A DNA stretch of 33,728 nt from Lichenibacterium minor. GTDB lineage: Bacteria > Pseudomonadota > Alphaproteobacteria > Rhizobiales > Beijerinckiaceae. Under the pieces are notes generated by a model, which saw only the letters and a program-made list of their open reading frames with translations, was not told where the DNA came from and made no database searches. Made by a program: the position numbers and the translations under genes. Where the stretch lies: the NCBI RefSeq assembly GCF_004137685.1, contig NZ_QYBB01000042.1:1-33728 (forward strand), written 5' to 3'. Shown piece by piece: positions 1-5,720 of this stretch (position 1 is the first letter of the stretch; every line of letters begins with the position of its first letter).

Positions 1-85
1 CTCCGGGACCATTTGGAGTCCATGCTTGCCCGTCTTGGTCCGTTGGAAACGTGAGGACGGCTTCATCGAACTAAGCCATTGCATT

Positions 86-284
86 TCAACCCGCGGCAAC
101 AGCCTCTATTGCCCCCAGCAATCGGCTGACCTGCATCGGCGACCACTCCGCCTTGCCCCGCTCCGTCTCGATGCCGCGAACCGTGAGGGCCTTCGCGATG
201 GCGCCGAAGCTGGTGGCCGCCCTCCGCACGGACGTCCGCGACGATAGGCGCCAAATCGGCGCCACGGGGATTCCTGTCTAGCCG
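86..284 (-). pseudogene. Serine recombinase C-terminal remnant, frameshifted
   Basis: The minus strand encodes the tail typical of large serine recombinases. A segment reading ATSFGAIAKALTVRGIET, then EWSPMQVSRLL, ends at a TGA at 86-88. The preceding segment, RLDRNPRGADLAPIVADVRA, reads in a different frame. The two parts join in the expected order if one base is removed from the GC run around 215-223, so this is a one-base frameshift. The catalytic N-terminal domain is absent. Known family members have a longer stretch between NPRG and APIV, so an internal deletion is also likely. It is not the 3' end of the intact resolvase at 781-1428, whose tail is different. The identification rests on recall of the family's C-terminal pattern. 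Confidence 0.6.
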
Positions 285-318
285 ACATTGAACGTGACGT
301 CGGCGGGGCGCTTTTCGC

Positions 319-430
319 CCTTAGTGTCCGTCCGATAAGGGTACGGTACGTTGAAAATCGACTCCCGACACTCCTCGTAGGGCGGTCCCGAATGGCAACC
401 GCTCGTACCCTTATCGGACGGACACTTAGG
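319..430. repeat. 27-bp terminal inverted repeat pair, MITE-like unit
   Basis: Bases 319-345 and 404-430 are inverted copies matching at 26 of 27 positions; 323-345 and 404-426 are perfect. The shared core begins AGTGTCCGTCCGATAAGG. The arms enclose 58 bp with no coding signal. The tetranucleotide GCCC occurs at 317-320 and again at 430-433, overlapping the last arm base, and could be a short target duplication. Possible roles are a small non-autonomous transposable element, a recombinase site next to the resolvase genes, or a large transcribed hairpin. No T-run follows either arm, so an intrinsic terminator is unlikely. Confidence 0.75.
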
Positions 431-443
431 CCCGGTAGGCACG

Positions 444-638
444 TTAGATTTCCCCTGCTCTTCGCCGGCGATTGAGCTCGGCAAGCGACGTCGCGATGAT
501 CGCCTCGCCTGCTTCCCGTGTCGCTACAGCGCGCGCAACAAGGACCTCCCCATCAGGCTTGAACACCACAGCGACGTAGGGAAATCCTGCAGCAGGCGGA
601 TCATAGACGATGCCGTTCAGTTTGCCGGTGTTCAGCAT
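444..638 (-). CDS. Small hypothetical protein, 64 aa
   Basis: Function unknown. The 64-residue product begins MLNTGKLNGIVYDPP, has a central hydrophobic stretch (FPYVAVVF) followed by KPDGEVLVARAVATREAGEA, and ends with an arginine-rich tail. The alternation of strand-like and helix-like segments is what one expects of a small folded domain rather than a chance frame. The start at 638 is preferred because GGGGA lies 6 bases upstream. An in-frame ATG at 650 would add four residues but has a poor ribosome site. It lies between the inverted-repeat unit and the resolvase gene, in the same orientation, with a 142-bp gap upstream in which I see nothing. It could be island cargo or an accessory factor; there is no basis for choosing. 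Confidence 0.5.
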   Translation of the reverse strand: MLNTGKLNGIVYDPPAAGFPYVAVVFKPDGEVLVARAVATREAGEAIIATSLAELNRRRRAGEI

Positions 639-780
639 TCCAGTCCCCATGCTTGCCGCTTGGCATCGCATGAGATGGGCACCGGCCGATGGCGGGGTCA
701 AGCCTATCCGACACTCACCCGCTCCAGCACGCGGGACACCTGAACGGCACCCCACGTGCCGCGGGCAGTGCAGAATGTCA

Positions 781-1428
781 CTACGCCCCAAAGCGGTCGA
801 GCATCCGCTTGACGCTCATAGCCGGCTTGCCGATCGTCGCGCCGATGGTGGCAAAGCTTTCCCCAGCAGCGCGGCGAGCCCGCATATCAGCCAAGGCGGC
901 TTGCTCGGCGGCGTTCTCTACGAGGCGCCCATCGGGGTCGACGTCGAAGCCGAAAGGCCGCTTGCCCCCGCCATAGATGCCTTTGGCCTTGAGGTTGCGC
1001 TTTACGTCCCGGATACGCTCGCGGATGCGGTCCCGCTCGTTCTCCGCCACGGCCGAGAGGATCGTAAACACGAGCTTGGAGATGCCGTTGCCGCAGACAT
1101 CGCCCCCGAGATCGAGCATGTGGAGTTGGATGCCCTGCGCCTTGACCTCCTCCAACGTGCCGAGGGCGTCCGACGCGTTGCGGAACATGCGGTCCAGCTT
1201 GGGGGTCACGATCATGTCACCCTTGCCGACGCTCGCCAGCATGCGCGCCCCCTCGGGCCGCTCGGCAAGCGGAACAGAACCAGACACCCCAGCCTCGACG
1301 AAAACCTCGTCGACTTCCAGCCCCTTCATCATGGCATAGCCGACGCACTGGCGCCGTTGCGTGTCGAGGCTGTCGCCGCTCGCAGCCTGCTCAGAGGTTG
1401 AAACTCGGACGTAAGCGACAACCCGCAT
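781..1428 (-). CDS. Serine recombinase (resolvase/invertase family), 215 aa
   Basis: This is a site-specific recombinase of the serine family, which cuts DNA through a covalent phosphoserine link. The N-terminal catalytic domain (about 1-140) has the nucleophile Ser10 in VRVST, and the arginines of the active site in KLDRMFRN (Arg80, Arg83). The long E helix AENERDRIRERIRDVKR follows at about 128-144. The tail after GKRPFGFDVD (156-163) ends in a short helix-turn-helix region (about 185-212). At 215 aa it is resolvase-sized, not a large phage integrase. The ATG at 1428 is chosen because GGAAG lies about 9 bases upstream and MRVVAYVRVS is the normal family N-terminus. Repeats lie just upstream. 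It may resolve or invert DNA within the island; its target sites are unknown. Confidence 0.9.
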   Translation of the reverse strand: MRVVAYVRVSTSEQAASGDSLDTQRRQCVGYAMMKGLEVDEVFVEAGVSGSVPLAERPEGARMLASVGKGDMIVTPKLDRMFRNASDALGTLEEVKAQGIQLHMLDLGGDVCGNGISKLVFTILSAVAENERDRIRERIRDVKRNLKAKGIYGGGKRPFGFDVDPDGRLVENAAEQAALADMRARRAAGESFATIGATIGKPAMSVKRMLDRFGA

Positions 1429-1775
1429 GACGTGCTTCCGTATCTTTGCTGTAGCAATGATACGTTCGTCGCAATGATATGGGTCTGTCAAGGGGTGGCC
1501 GCCCGTTCGCGCGACGCTTCGTCCGCACCAGCACGAGGCCAGCGCAGAACTTTTTCACATCGTTGAGGCCGAATGTTCCGGCTGAGGCGCGGCGCCGTCG
1601 CCGGACGCTCAATGCCGCTGGATTTTTTCGGGCGGGGCTGTGTGGGCGTACGAGCGCTTTTTCACACCCACTCGTTAGCTCCAACCATGTCGCAGATGAC
1701 GGACCATGCCGCATTTTCCATAGAGGCTCTCTATCGCGCGTATGCTGCCAATATGGGGTAATGCGTCATGATGCG
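1429..1775. other. 347-bp intergenic stretch in the island
   Basis: I see no convincing gene here. Just upstream of the resolvase start are an inverted repeat TTGCT/AGCAA (1446-1450 and 1453-1457) and a 9-bp direct repeat GCAATGATA (1454-1462 and 1471-1479), spaced 17 bp. The 10-mer CTTTTTCACA occurs at 1550-1559 and 1657-1666, and T-rich runs stand out in otherwise GC-rich DNA. Because the stretch lies downstream of a primase-helicase gene it could hold a replication origin or the resolvase control region. Both are guesses. Confidence 0.4.
1446..1479 (-). promoter_or_regulatory. Repeats upstream of the resolvase gene, possible operator
   Basis: A short inverted repeat (TTGCT, 2-bp spacer, AGCAA) overlaps one copy of a 9-bp direct repeat GCAATGATA; the second copy starts 17 bp further on. 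They begin 18 bp upstream of the resolvase start codon, a usual place for a promoter or autoregulatory site. I cannot define -35 and -10 boxes with confidence. Confidence 0.35.
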
Positions 1776-1780
1776 TCATG
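1761..1780. repeat. Perfect tandem 10-bp repeat ATGCGTCATG
   Basis: Two back-to-back copies of ATGCGTCATG are followed by a degenerate third segment (CGACATGCGA, 1781-1790). The unit forms overlapping palindromes, for example CATGA-TGCG-TCATG at 1767-1780. The helicase stop codon lies inside the second copy. Its place beside a replication-type gene fits iterons or a protein-binding site; a terminator is unlikely because there is no T-run. Confidence 0.55.
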
Positions 1781-3035
1781 CGACATGCGAGGGGACATAG
1801 GCTCGGCCTTTCCAGTCCCGGGTCGATTTCCAACCCATCCGCTCAAGGATAGCCGTAATACGGCGCTGATCTGCGGTCCCGATCCTGTGTGTCTCGAGCC
1901 CCAGACATTCGCGTGCAACCGCGGTGACCATCACTCGATCCTTGCCAGCCAACCATGGGCGGATCGTCTCCTCCCACGCATCGGTATCGAAGCGGGCTTC
2001 CTGCTCGGGGGCGATATGACGGCGCTCGAATTCCTGGTCGGGCCACCATTGTGCCCCATCACGGTAAGCGGCAACGGCCTCGGCGAAGAGCTGGTCTCGG
2101 TCGCGCGTGAGGGCGTCGGTGTCGATTAGCCCGACCTTCACGGGCCAGAATCGCCGGCCGCCCGTCTCGTCCTTCAGATACGCGGTCGCGTTCGTCGTCC
2201 CGATGAACACGCACTGGCGGGGCTGGATGACCTCCTTGCGGCCGTAGCTCGGTCGGTAGCGCTCGACCGGCCGAGTGATGAAGGCCTTGAGGTGGGCGCT
2301 CTCGGCCCGGCTCAGCGCCGACAGTTCGCCGACCTCGATCAGCCACTTGCCGACGAGGTGCTGCGCGACATCCTTGCCTTCAGTGACGTCGGGCAGGCTG
2401 TCGCTGAACCACTCACCTCCCAGAATGGCGCAGGCAGTCGACTTCCGGGCGCCCTGCTGCCCCTCGAAGATCGGCATATAGTCGGCCTTGCACCCGGGTT
2501 CGTAGATGCGCGCCACCATGGCGACGAGGAACAGACGGCCGATCCCAGTGTGGTAGGTCGTTGGCTTCGACCCGAGATACCGGGCGAGCCAGCCGTCGAT
2601 CCTGGCCGTGCCGTCCCACTTCAACGCGTCGAGGTAGTCGCGCACTGGATGGAAGGCGCACTCCTGTGCTCGGAGATCAACAGCTTGATGCACGGTGTCC
2701 TTTCCCAATTTTGGCAGTCCAGCAATCTGCAGCCACTCCTGAAGCTGGCTGACGTCGACGTCCCGAACGGGACGCGGCTTCTCGATCGGGTCCTCGCTGT
2801 CAGCTGAGACCGCTGGGAGCGTCGCCATCAGGATCGGCGCCGCCATCATCTCGTCGTAAGCGAAGCTGTTGGTGACCTCGGGAGCTACACGGAGAGCCAG
2901 CATGGCGTTGGCGAGGTTCGCCAGGGGCTGGCCTTTGTCGTCGCAGAGTACCTGCTTGAGCCAGGGGGCCGACGGCCGGGCGCGCGCCTTACGGCGGTCG
3001 GCCAGAGTGGTGACCTTGTCAGGAGGAGCGCTCAT
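1776..3035 (-). CDS. VapE/VirE-type primase-helicase (superfamily 3-like), 419 aa
   Basis: This is a virulence-associated-E family ATPase, found in phages and phage satellites, where such proteins act as replication helicases. The ATPase core shows a Walker A segment GQQGARKST at 192-200, a Walker B-like segment KWLIEVGE at 230-237, and the family signature CVFIGTTNATAYL with TGGRRFWPV at 275-299. The first 90 residues are low in recognisable motifs and no primase catalytic motif is seen, so priming, if any, must come from another protein. The ATG at 3035 overlaps the stop of the upstream gene as ATGA, with GAGGG upstream, indicating translational coupling. It is the last gene of the leftward replication block and a tandem repeat overlaps its 3' end. 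Confidence 0.85.
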   Translation of the reverse strand: MSAPPDKVTTLADRRKARARPSAPWLKQVLCDDKGQPLANLANAMLALRVAPEVTNSFAYDEMMAAPILMATLPAVSADSEDPIEKPRPVRDVDVSQLQEWLQIAGLPKLGKDTVHQAVDLRAQECAFHPVRDYLDALKWDGTARIDGWLARYLGSKPTTYHTGIGRLFLVAMVARIYEPGCKADYMPIFEGQQGARKSTACAILGGEWFSDSLPDVTEGKDVAQHLVGKWLIEVGELSALSRAESAHLKAFITRPVERYRPSYGRKEVIQPRQCVFIGTTNATAYLKDETGGRRFWPVKVGLIDTDALTRDRDQLFAEAVAAYRDGAQWWPDQEFERRHIAPEQEARFDTDAWEETIRPWLAGKDRVMVTAVARECLGLETHRIGTADQRRITAILERMGWKSTRDWKGRAYVPSHVA

Positions 3036-3607
3036 CCAGCGGCCCTCACCTTGAGAGGTGCCTCGATCGCGATCGGCGGAAGCCTGACGCTCAGCATATC
3101 TGTCAAGCGGCGCTTCTCCTCCCACGACCCCACCACCATCGAGCCGGCGTCGCGCAGCATGGGCGCCGCCCGGACGGGATCGATGACGACGACACCCTGC
3201 CGTCCGGCTCGCAGCCAGCTCAGCACGTCGGCGTGGACCCGCAGCTCGTCGCGCGCGCGGTCGAGTTGTTCTTCGCCGAGTAGCCCGATCCTGCCAAGCC
3301 ACGAGCCGGCGAAGGCATTCTCACCGCCGCGAAAGGCGACGAGATCCGCGATCTCGCCTTCACGGTCGAGCGCCACAAGGATGTGGGCGCTGACGTCGAG
3401 GAAGGCGCCTCGGCTGAAGCGGCTGAACTCGAACCGGCGCCTGTCGGGGTGGGCCACGATGCGGTCGCGAGCAACAGCCAAACCGGAACCGTCGTAGCTT
3501 TGGACCAGCGACATGATGTCGACGCCGGCGGAGAGGTACCCGTCGATGTCGGCCTGGCGAAGCGTGGCGCAGCGCTTCCACTCGGAGAAGGGAGTGCAAA
3601 GGCTCAC
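3032..3607 (-). CDS. Hypothetical protein of the island replication block, 191 aa
   Basis: I do not recognise this family. The product is soluble-looking, with no signal peptide or membrane helix. It contains a segment GVVVIDPVRAAPML (about 137-150) resembling a nucleotide-binding or Toprim-like strand-turn, and an FSRFSRGAFLDVSAHILVAL stretch at about 62-81. It begins with GTG overlapping the upstream stop (GTGA) and ends by overlapping the helicase start, so it is translated with the helicase. By position it could be a primase accessory or DNA-binding subunit; this is inference from context only. An internal ATG after about 31 codons is possible but would lose the coupling. Confidence 0.7.
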   Translation of the reverse strand: MSLCTPFSEWKRCATLRQADIDGYLSAGVDIMSLVQSYDGSGLAVARDRIVAHPDRRRFEFSRFSRGAFLDVSAHILVALDREGEIADLVAFRGGENAFAGSWLGRIGLLGEEQLDRARDELRVHADVLSWLRAGRQGVVVIDPVRAAPMLRDAGSMVVGSWEEKRRLTDMLSVRLPPIAIEAPLKVRAAG

Positions 3608-4041
3608 GCTCGCACCCCCGCGGTCCAGAGCTTCCCGAGCGCCACGCTGACAGCGGCGCAGTGACGAGGCGGGATAGTCTTGTGGGGCTGACTATAAATC
3701 TGCGCTCGCAGGGTGAGGCAGAGCGCCCGCTCGGCATCGTTGAGGAGGGCCGACCCGACAGCGTGATCGAGCCATTCCAACCGGGCGGATCGGCGCAGGG
3801 TCTCGAACAGAGGTGGCAGGTCCGAGGGCGGCTTCGTCTTGCGACCCATGATGTCGATGTACACCACGGCCTGCACCTCGCGGCCGAGGTGATCGGCAAG
3901 GTCATGCCAATCGCAGGCGGCCGCCTTCAGCGTCCGTTCGATCGCCGCGGCGGCCGCCACGACCTCGCCGGCCTTGTCGGACGACAACATTGGGATAAGC
4001 CTCGCCACCCGGGCGATGGTTTCGGGGGAGAGAGCGCTCAA
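3604..4041 (-). CDS. Hypothetical prophage-type protein (LSSDKAGEVVAAA motif), 145 aa
   Basis: Function unknown. The N-terminal segment LSSDKAGEVVAAAAAIERTL with CDWHDLADHL (about 19-51) recurs, to my recollection, in small proteins of alphaproteobacterial prophages, often near replication genes. The rest is helical, with conserved-looking tryptophans. The start is a TTG overlapping the preceding stop as TTGA. GGAGG sits 7 bases upstream, a strong ribosome site that supports this unusual codon over the GTG ten codons further in. The stop overlaps the next start (GTGA). Position between the PC4-like block and the helicase suggests an early-operon or DNA-metabolism role, which is unproven. Confidence 0.7.
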   Translation of the reverse strand: MSALSPETIARVARLIPMLSSDKAGEVVAAAAAIERTLKAAACDWHDLADHLGREVQAVVYIDIMGRKTKPPSDLPPLFETLRRSARLEWLDHAVGSALLNDAERALCLTLRAQIYSQPHKTIPPRHCAAVSVALGKLWTAGVRA

Positions 4042-4286
4042 GGTTCGCCCTCCGCGCTGATCTCCTCGACGAGCACCTTCACAGTCTCAGCGCCCGGGCT
4101 GAAGCGCAGAGGCCAGTTGCCCTTATCCCGGAGGATGATCGCGAACTCGGCCGCCTCACCAGTGCTGACGAAGTCGTAGTGGCGGGCCCCGTAGGGGCCA
4201 CGGCAGTCGATCTGCCAGCCGGTCGGCGTGGCCGCGATGCGAGCCAGGGCGGCGCCAGGCTCGAATGGGGTGATGGTTGTGCTCAC
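4038..4286 (-). CDS. Small hypothetical protein, 82 aa
   Basis: I do not recognise it. It starts with GTG (GTGA overlap with the upstream stop), and GGGAGG lies 6-7 bases before it. Visible features are a beta-rich centre (GWQIDCRGPYGARHYDF) and an acidic C-terminus ending EEISAEGEP. The composition is normal for a folded cytoplasmic protein, and there is no membrane segment. It is coupled on both sides to neighbouring island genes, which makes a chance frame unlikely. Confidence 0.65.
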   Translation of the reverse strand: MSTTITPFEPGAALARIAATPTGWQIDCRGPYGARHYDFVSTGEAAEFAIILRDKGNWPLRFSPGAETVKVLVEEISAEGEP

Positions 4287-4552
4287 TCGGCACCTCCCGC
4301 GGGCAAGAGCCCAAGCGCGACGGCCTGCGCGTCCGCCTGGGCGAGGAGGCGGCGCATGGACCTGATGTCGACCAAGGGCACACAGACGCCGCGGGGCGTC
4401 GGCGTGCGGTCCTCGCCGTGGATGGAGAAGATGCGGAGGTCGAGCGCGGTGCGGTCATTTGAGCGGCGGAGCGCCACCTCAATGGACTCGCGTCGACCCT
4501 TGATGATCGAACCCACGTGCGCGACGAGGGTAGGAGAAGAGGAGCTACGCAT
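4283..4552 (-). CDS. PC4/YdbC-like putative ssDNA-binding protein, 89 aa
   Basis: The pattern LDLRIFS, then GEDRTPTPRGVCVPL, then a C-terminal helix (DIRSMRRLLAQADAQAVALG) resembles the PC4 transcriptional-coactivator fold, which binds single-stranded DNA as a dimer. This is a pattern judgement without a database search. The ATG at 4552 is preferred because GGAGG lies 5-6 bases upstream. An ATG at 4582 would add ten residues lacking any similar signal. The start overlaps the end of the upstream gene by 8 bp and the stop overlaps the next GTG. In a replication block an ssDNA-binding protein is a sensible partner for the VapE-type helicase. Confidence 0.6.
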   Translation of the reverse strand: MRSSSSPTLVAHVGSIIKGRRESIEVALRRSNDRTALDLRIFSIHGEDRTPTPRGVCVPLVDIRSMRRLLAQADAQAVALGLLPAGGAE

Positions 4553-4760
4553 TGGCTCCTCCGATTCCGAATAGCTCGGCATGAAGCCGTGCTGTTGGCA
4601 CCGCCACCCTGGCGCGAGCCGCAAGCCACGCGATCGAGTTGTGACGTTGATTTTCGAGGATGATGAAGGTAGGGTCCGAAGCGTCGATAGCTGGCGAGCG
4701 ATTTGACGATTCGAGCCCCTGCCGTGCTGCCCGCACGGTGGGGGTTTTCGTATTCAGCAT
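4545..4760 (-). CDS. Small hypothetical protein, 71 aa
   Basis: Function unknown. It begins MLNTKTPTVRAARQ and has a likely helical part, FIILENQRHNSIAWLAARAR, at about 33-52. It is coupled to the AlpA-like gene by a one-base TGATG stop/start overlap, and its last 8 bp overlap the PC4-like gene. A GGAGG lies 12 bases before the start, rather far, so re-initiation after the upstream stop is likely. The name cannot be narrowed further. Confidence 0.55.
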   Translation of the reverse strand: MLNTKTPTVRAARQGLESSNRSPAIDASDPTFIILENQRHNSIAWLAARARVAVPTARLHAELFGIGGANA

Positions 4761-5002
4761 CAGGAGAACGCGGCCTCCAGCTCGGCGGACGAACGGACGG
4801 GTTTCGAGAGGCGGCCCTGCGCCCACGAGAGCGCATCAGACCAGCGATAGAGGGCGCGGCTGCCAAACTTGCGGAAAATTGGGCCGCCGCCGCGGGAGAC
4901 GAGCGTCGCCAAGGTCGCGGCAGCGACGGGATAGCCGCTCGCCGTAAGGGCGACCGCGACGGCGTCCCTGGTCAGCATCGTTTCAGGATTGTCGGGGATC
5001 AT
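4760..5002 (-). CDS. AlpA/excisionase-like winged-helix protein, 80 aa
   Basis: The sequence LTRDAVAVALTASGYPVAA (about 10-28), GGGPIFRKFGSRALYRW (about 38-54) and a closing DALSWAQGRL follows the pattern of small AlpA/Xis-type DNA-binding proteins of integrative elements. These activate or direct excision and sometimes switch on element genes. The ATG at 5002 has GGAG 7 bases upstream; an in-frame GTG at 5020 has no such site. It is the first gene of the small-ORF block. The 85-bp gap in front of it carries a perfect palindrome, so this gap is the likely control point. Whether it assists excision or acts as a regulator cannot be told from sequence. Confidence 0.75.
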   Translation of the reverse strand: MIPDNPETMLTRDAVAVALTASGYPVAAATLATLVSRGGGPIFRKFGSRALYRWSDALSWAQGRLSKPVRSSAELEAAFS

Positions 5003-5073
5003 GGAGGCACTCCGACGCACGGCGTGTGCGTTGGATGCCTATTCAAAGCATGGCGGGAGTTTGCGCTAGAACG

Positions 5074-5109
5074 CGAACCCCCTTCGACTAGCTAGTCGAA
5101 CCCCCTTCG
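5074..5109. promoter_or_regulatory. 18-bp palindrome inside 13-bp direct repeats, putative operator
   Basis: TTCGACTAGCTAGTCGAA at 5083-5100 is a perfect palindrome. It lies within two direct copies of CGAACCCCCTTCG (5074-5086 and 5097-5109) spaced 23 bp, about two helical turns. The palindrome includes the TAG stop of the 210-aa gene and lies 81 bp upstream of alpA. This layout suits a dimeric repressor or activator, or AlpA itself. No T-run follows, which argues against an intrinsic terminator. Confidence 0.65.
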
Positions 5110-5720
5110 TTGACCAACTTGCCTACACGTCGGCGGGATAGCCTTCCCGACTTCTCAAGTTCAGAGAGGACACCCTTGATCTTCGTGTGACCGGGCACCT
5201 TGTCGTTCTTCCATAAGGCAGCGATCTCCGTCGCGACCTTGTCTTGTGACCAATCGGGGTGCATCGATCGCACCTTCACCGCTTCAATCCCGATCGTGGT
5301 CGCGTCGTCGGCAGCCTTGCCCTGTCGGGTGACGCCGCTCTCCTGGCCGCCTTTCTGACCACCAGAGATGATGCTCTCGACCATTTCGGCGCTCTTAGGA
5401 TCGCGCATGGCGAGCGCGCCGAGGCACAGTAGGTTGTCGGCCATGGTGGCGAGCAGGAATAGGGCGTTCTGTGTTAGATCCTCTGACCAGCCAAATAAGG
5501 TGACCCATCGCCTGTAGGCCTGAATTGCTAAGGGGACGCGCGCCCTTGTTCGCTGTACGCCCGCAGTTTGCATGGGCGTGAGGTCGGGTTGTGCGAGCAG
5601 CTCGGCGCACAGCGAATCGACTAACGCTGTCAGCCTGTCTAGAAGGTCGCCAGCTGACTCCGCGTCGGACATCTGGAGCACGGCCAATCGCTCGAACATG
5701 AGCGGATCGAAGTCGCTCAA
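5088..5720 (-). CDS. Hypothetical protein coupled to the integrase, 210 aa
   Basis: I do not recognise a named family. The first 115 residues are helical (for example DLLDRLTALVDSLCAELL). A flexible linker, SGGQKGGQESG, follows at about 119-129. The C-terminal part (IEAVKVRSMHPDWSQDKVAT with HTKIKGVLSELEKSGRL) looks like a winged helix and could bind DNA. The start is TTG, overlapping the integrase stop as TTGA, with GGAGG 7 bases upstream. The ATG seven codons further in lacks a ribosome site. It is therefore translated together with the integrase. A role in recombination or in regulating the element is plausible from position only. Its stop codon is inside the 18-bp palindrome. Confidence 0.7.
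   Translation of the reverse strand: MSDFDPLMFERLAVLQMSDAESAGDLLDRLTALVDSLCAELLAQPDLTPMQTAGVQRTRARVPLAIQAYRRWVTLFGWSEDLTQNALFLLATMADNLLCLGALAMRDPKSAEMVESIISGGQKGGQESGVTRQGKAADDATTIGIEAVKVRSMHPDWSQDKVATEIAALWKNDKVPGHTKIKGVLSELEKSGRLSRRRVGKLVNEGGSTS

Noticed and set aside
319..430. The inverted-repeat unit as a CRISPR repeat or an intrinsic terminator
   Set aside because: There are only two copies, inverted rather than direct, with one 58-bp interval, and no T-run after either arm.
1391..1714. A 107-codon minus-strand frame in the gap upstream of the resolvase
   Set aside because: It overlaps the resolvase N-terminus, has no ribosome site, and its composition (RRRRR, Ser/Arg-rich) is not protein-like.
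1479..2129. A 216-codon plus-strand frame across the gap and helicase 3' end
   Set aside because: Half of it is antisense to the helicase gene and no motif is recognisable.
5003..5087. A defined -35/-10 promoter for the alpA block
   Set aside because: Several weak hexamers can be chosen but none has good spacing and match on both sides, so only the palindrome is reported.
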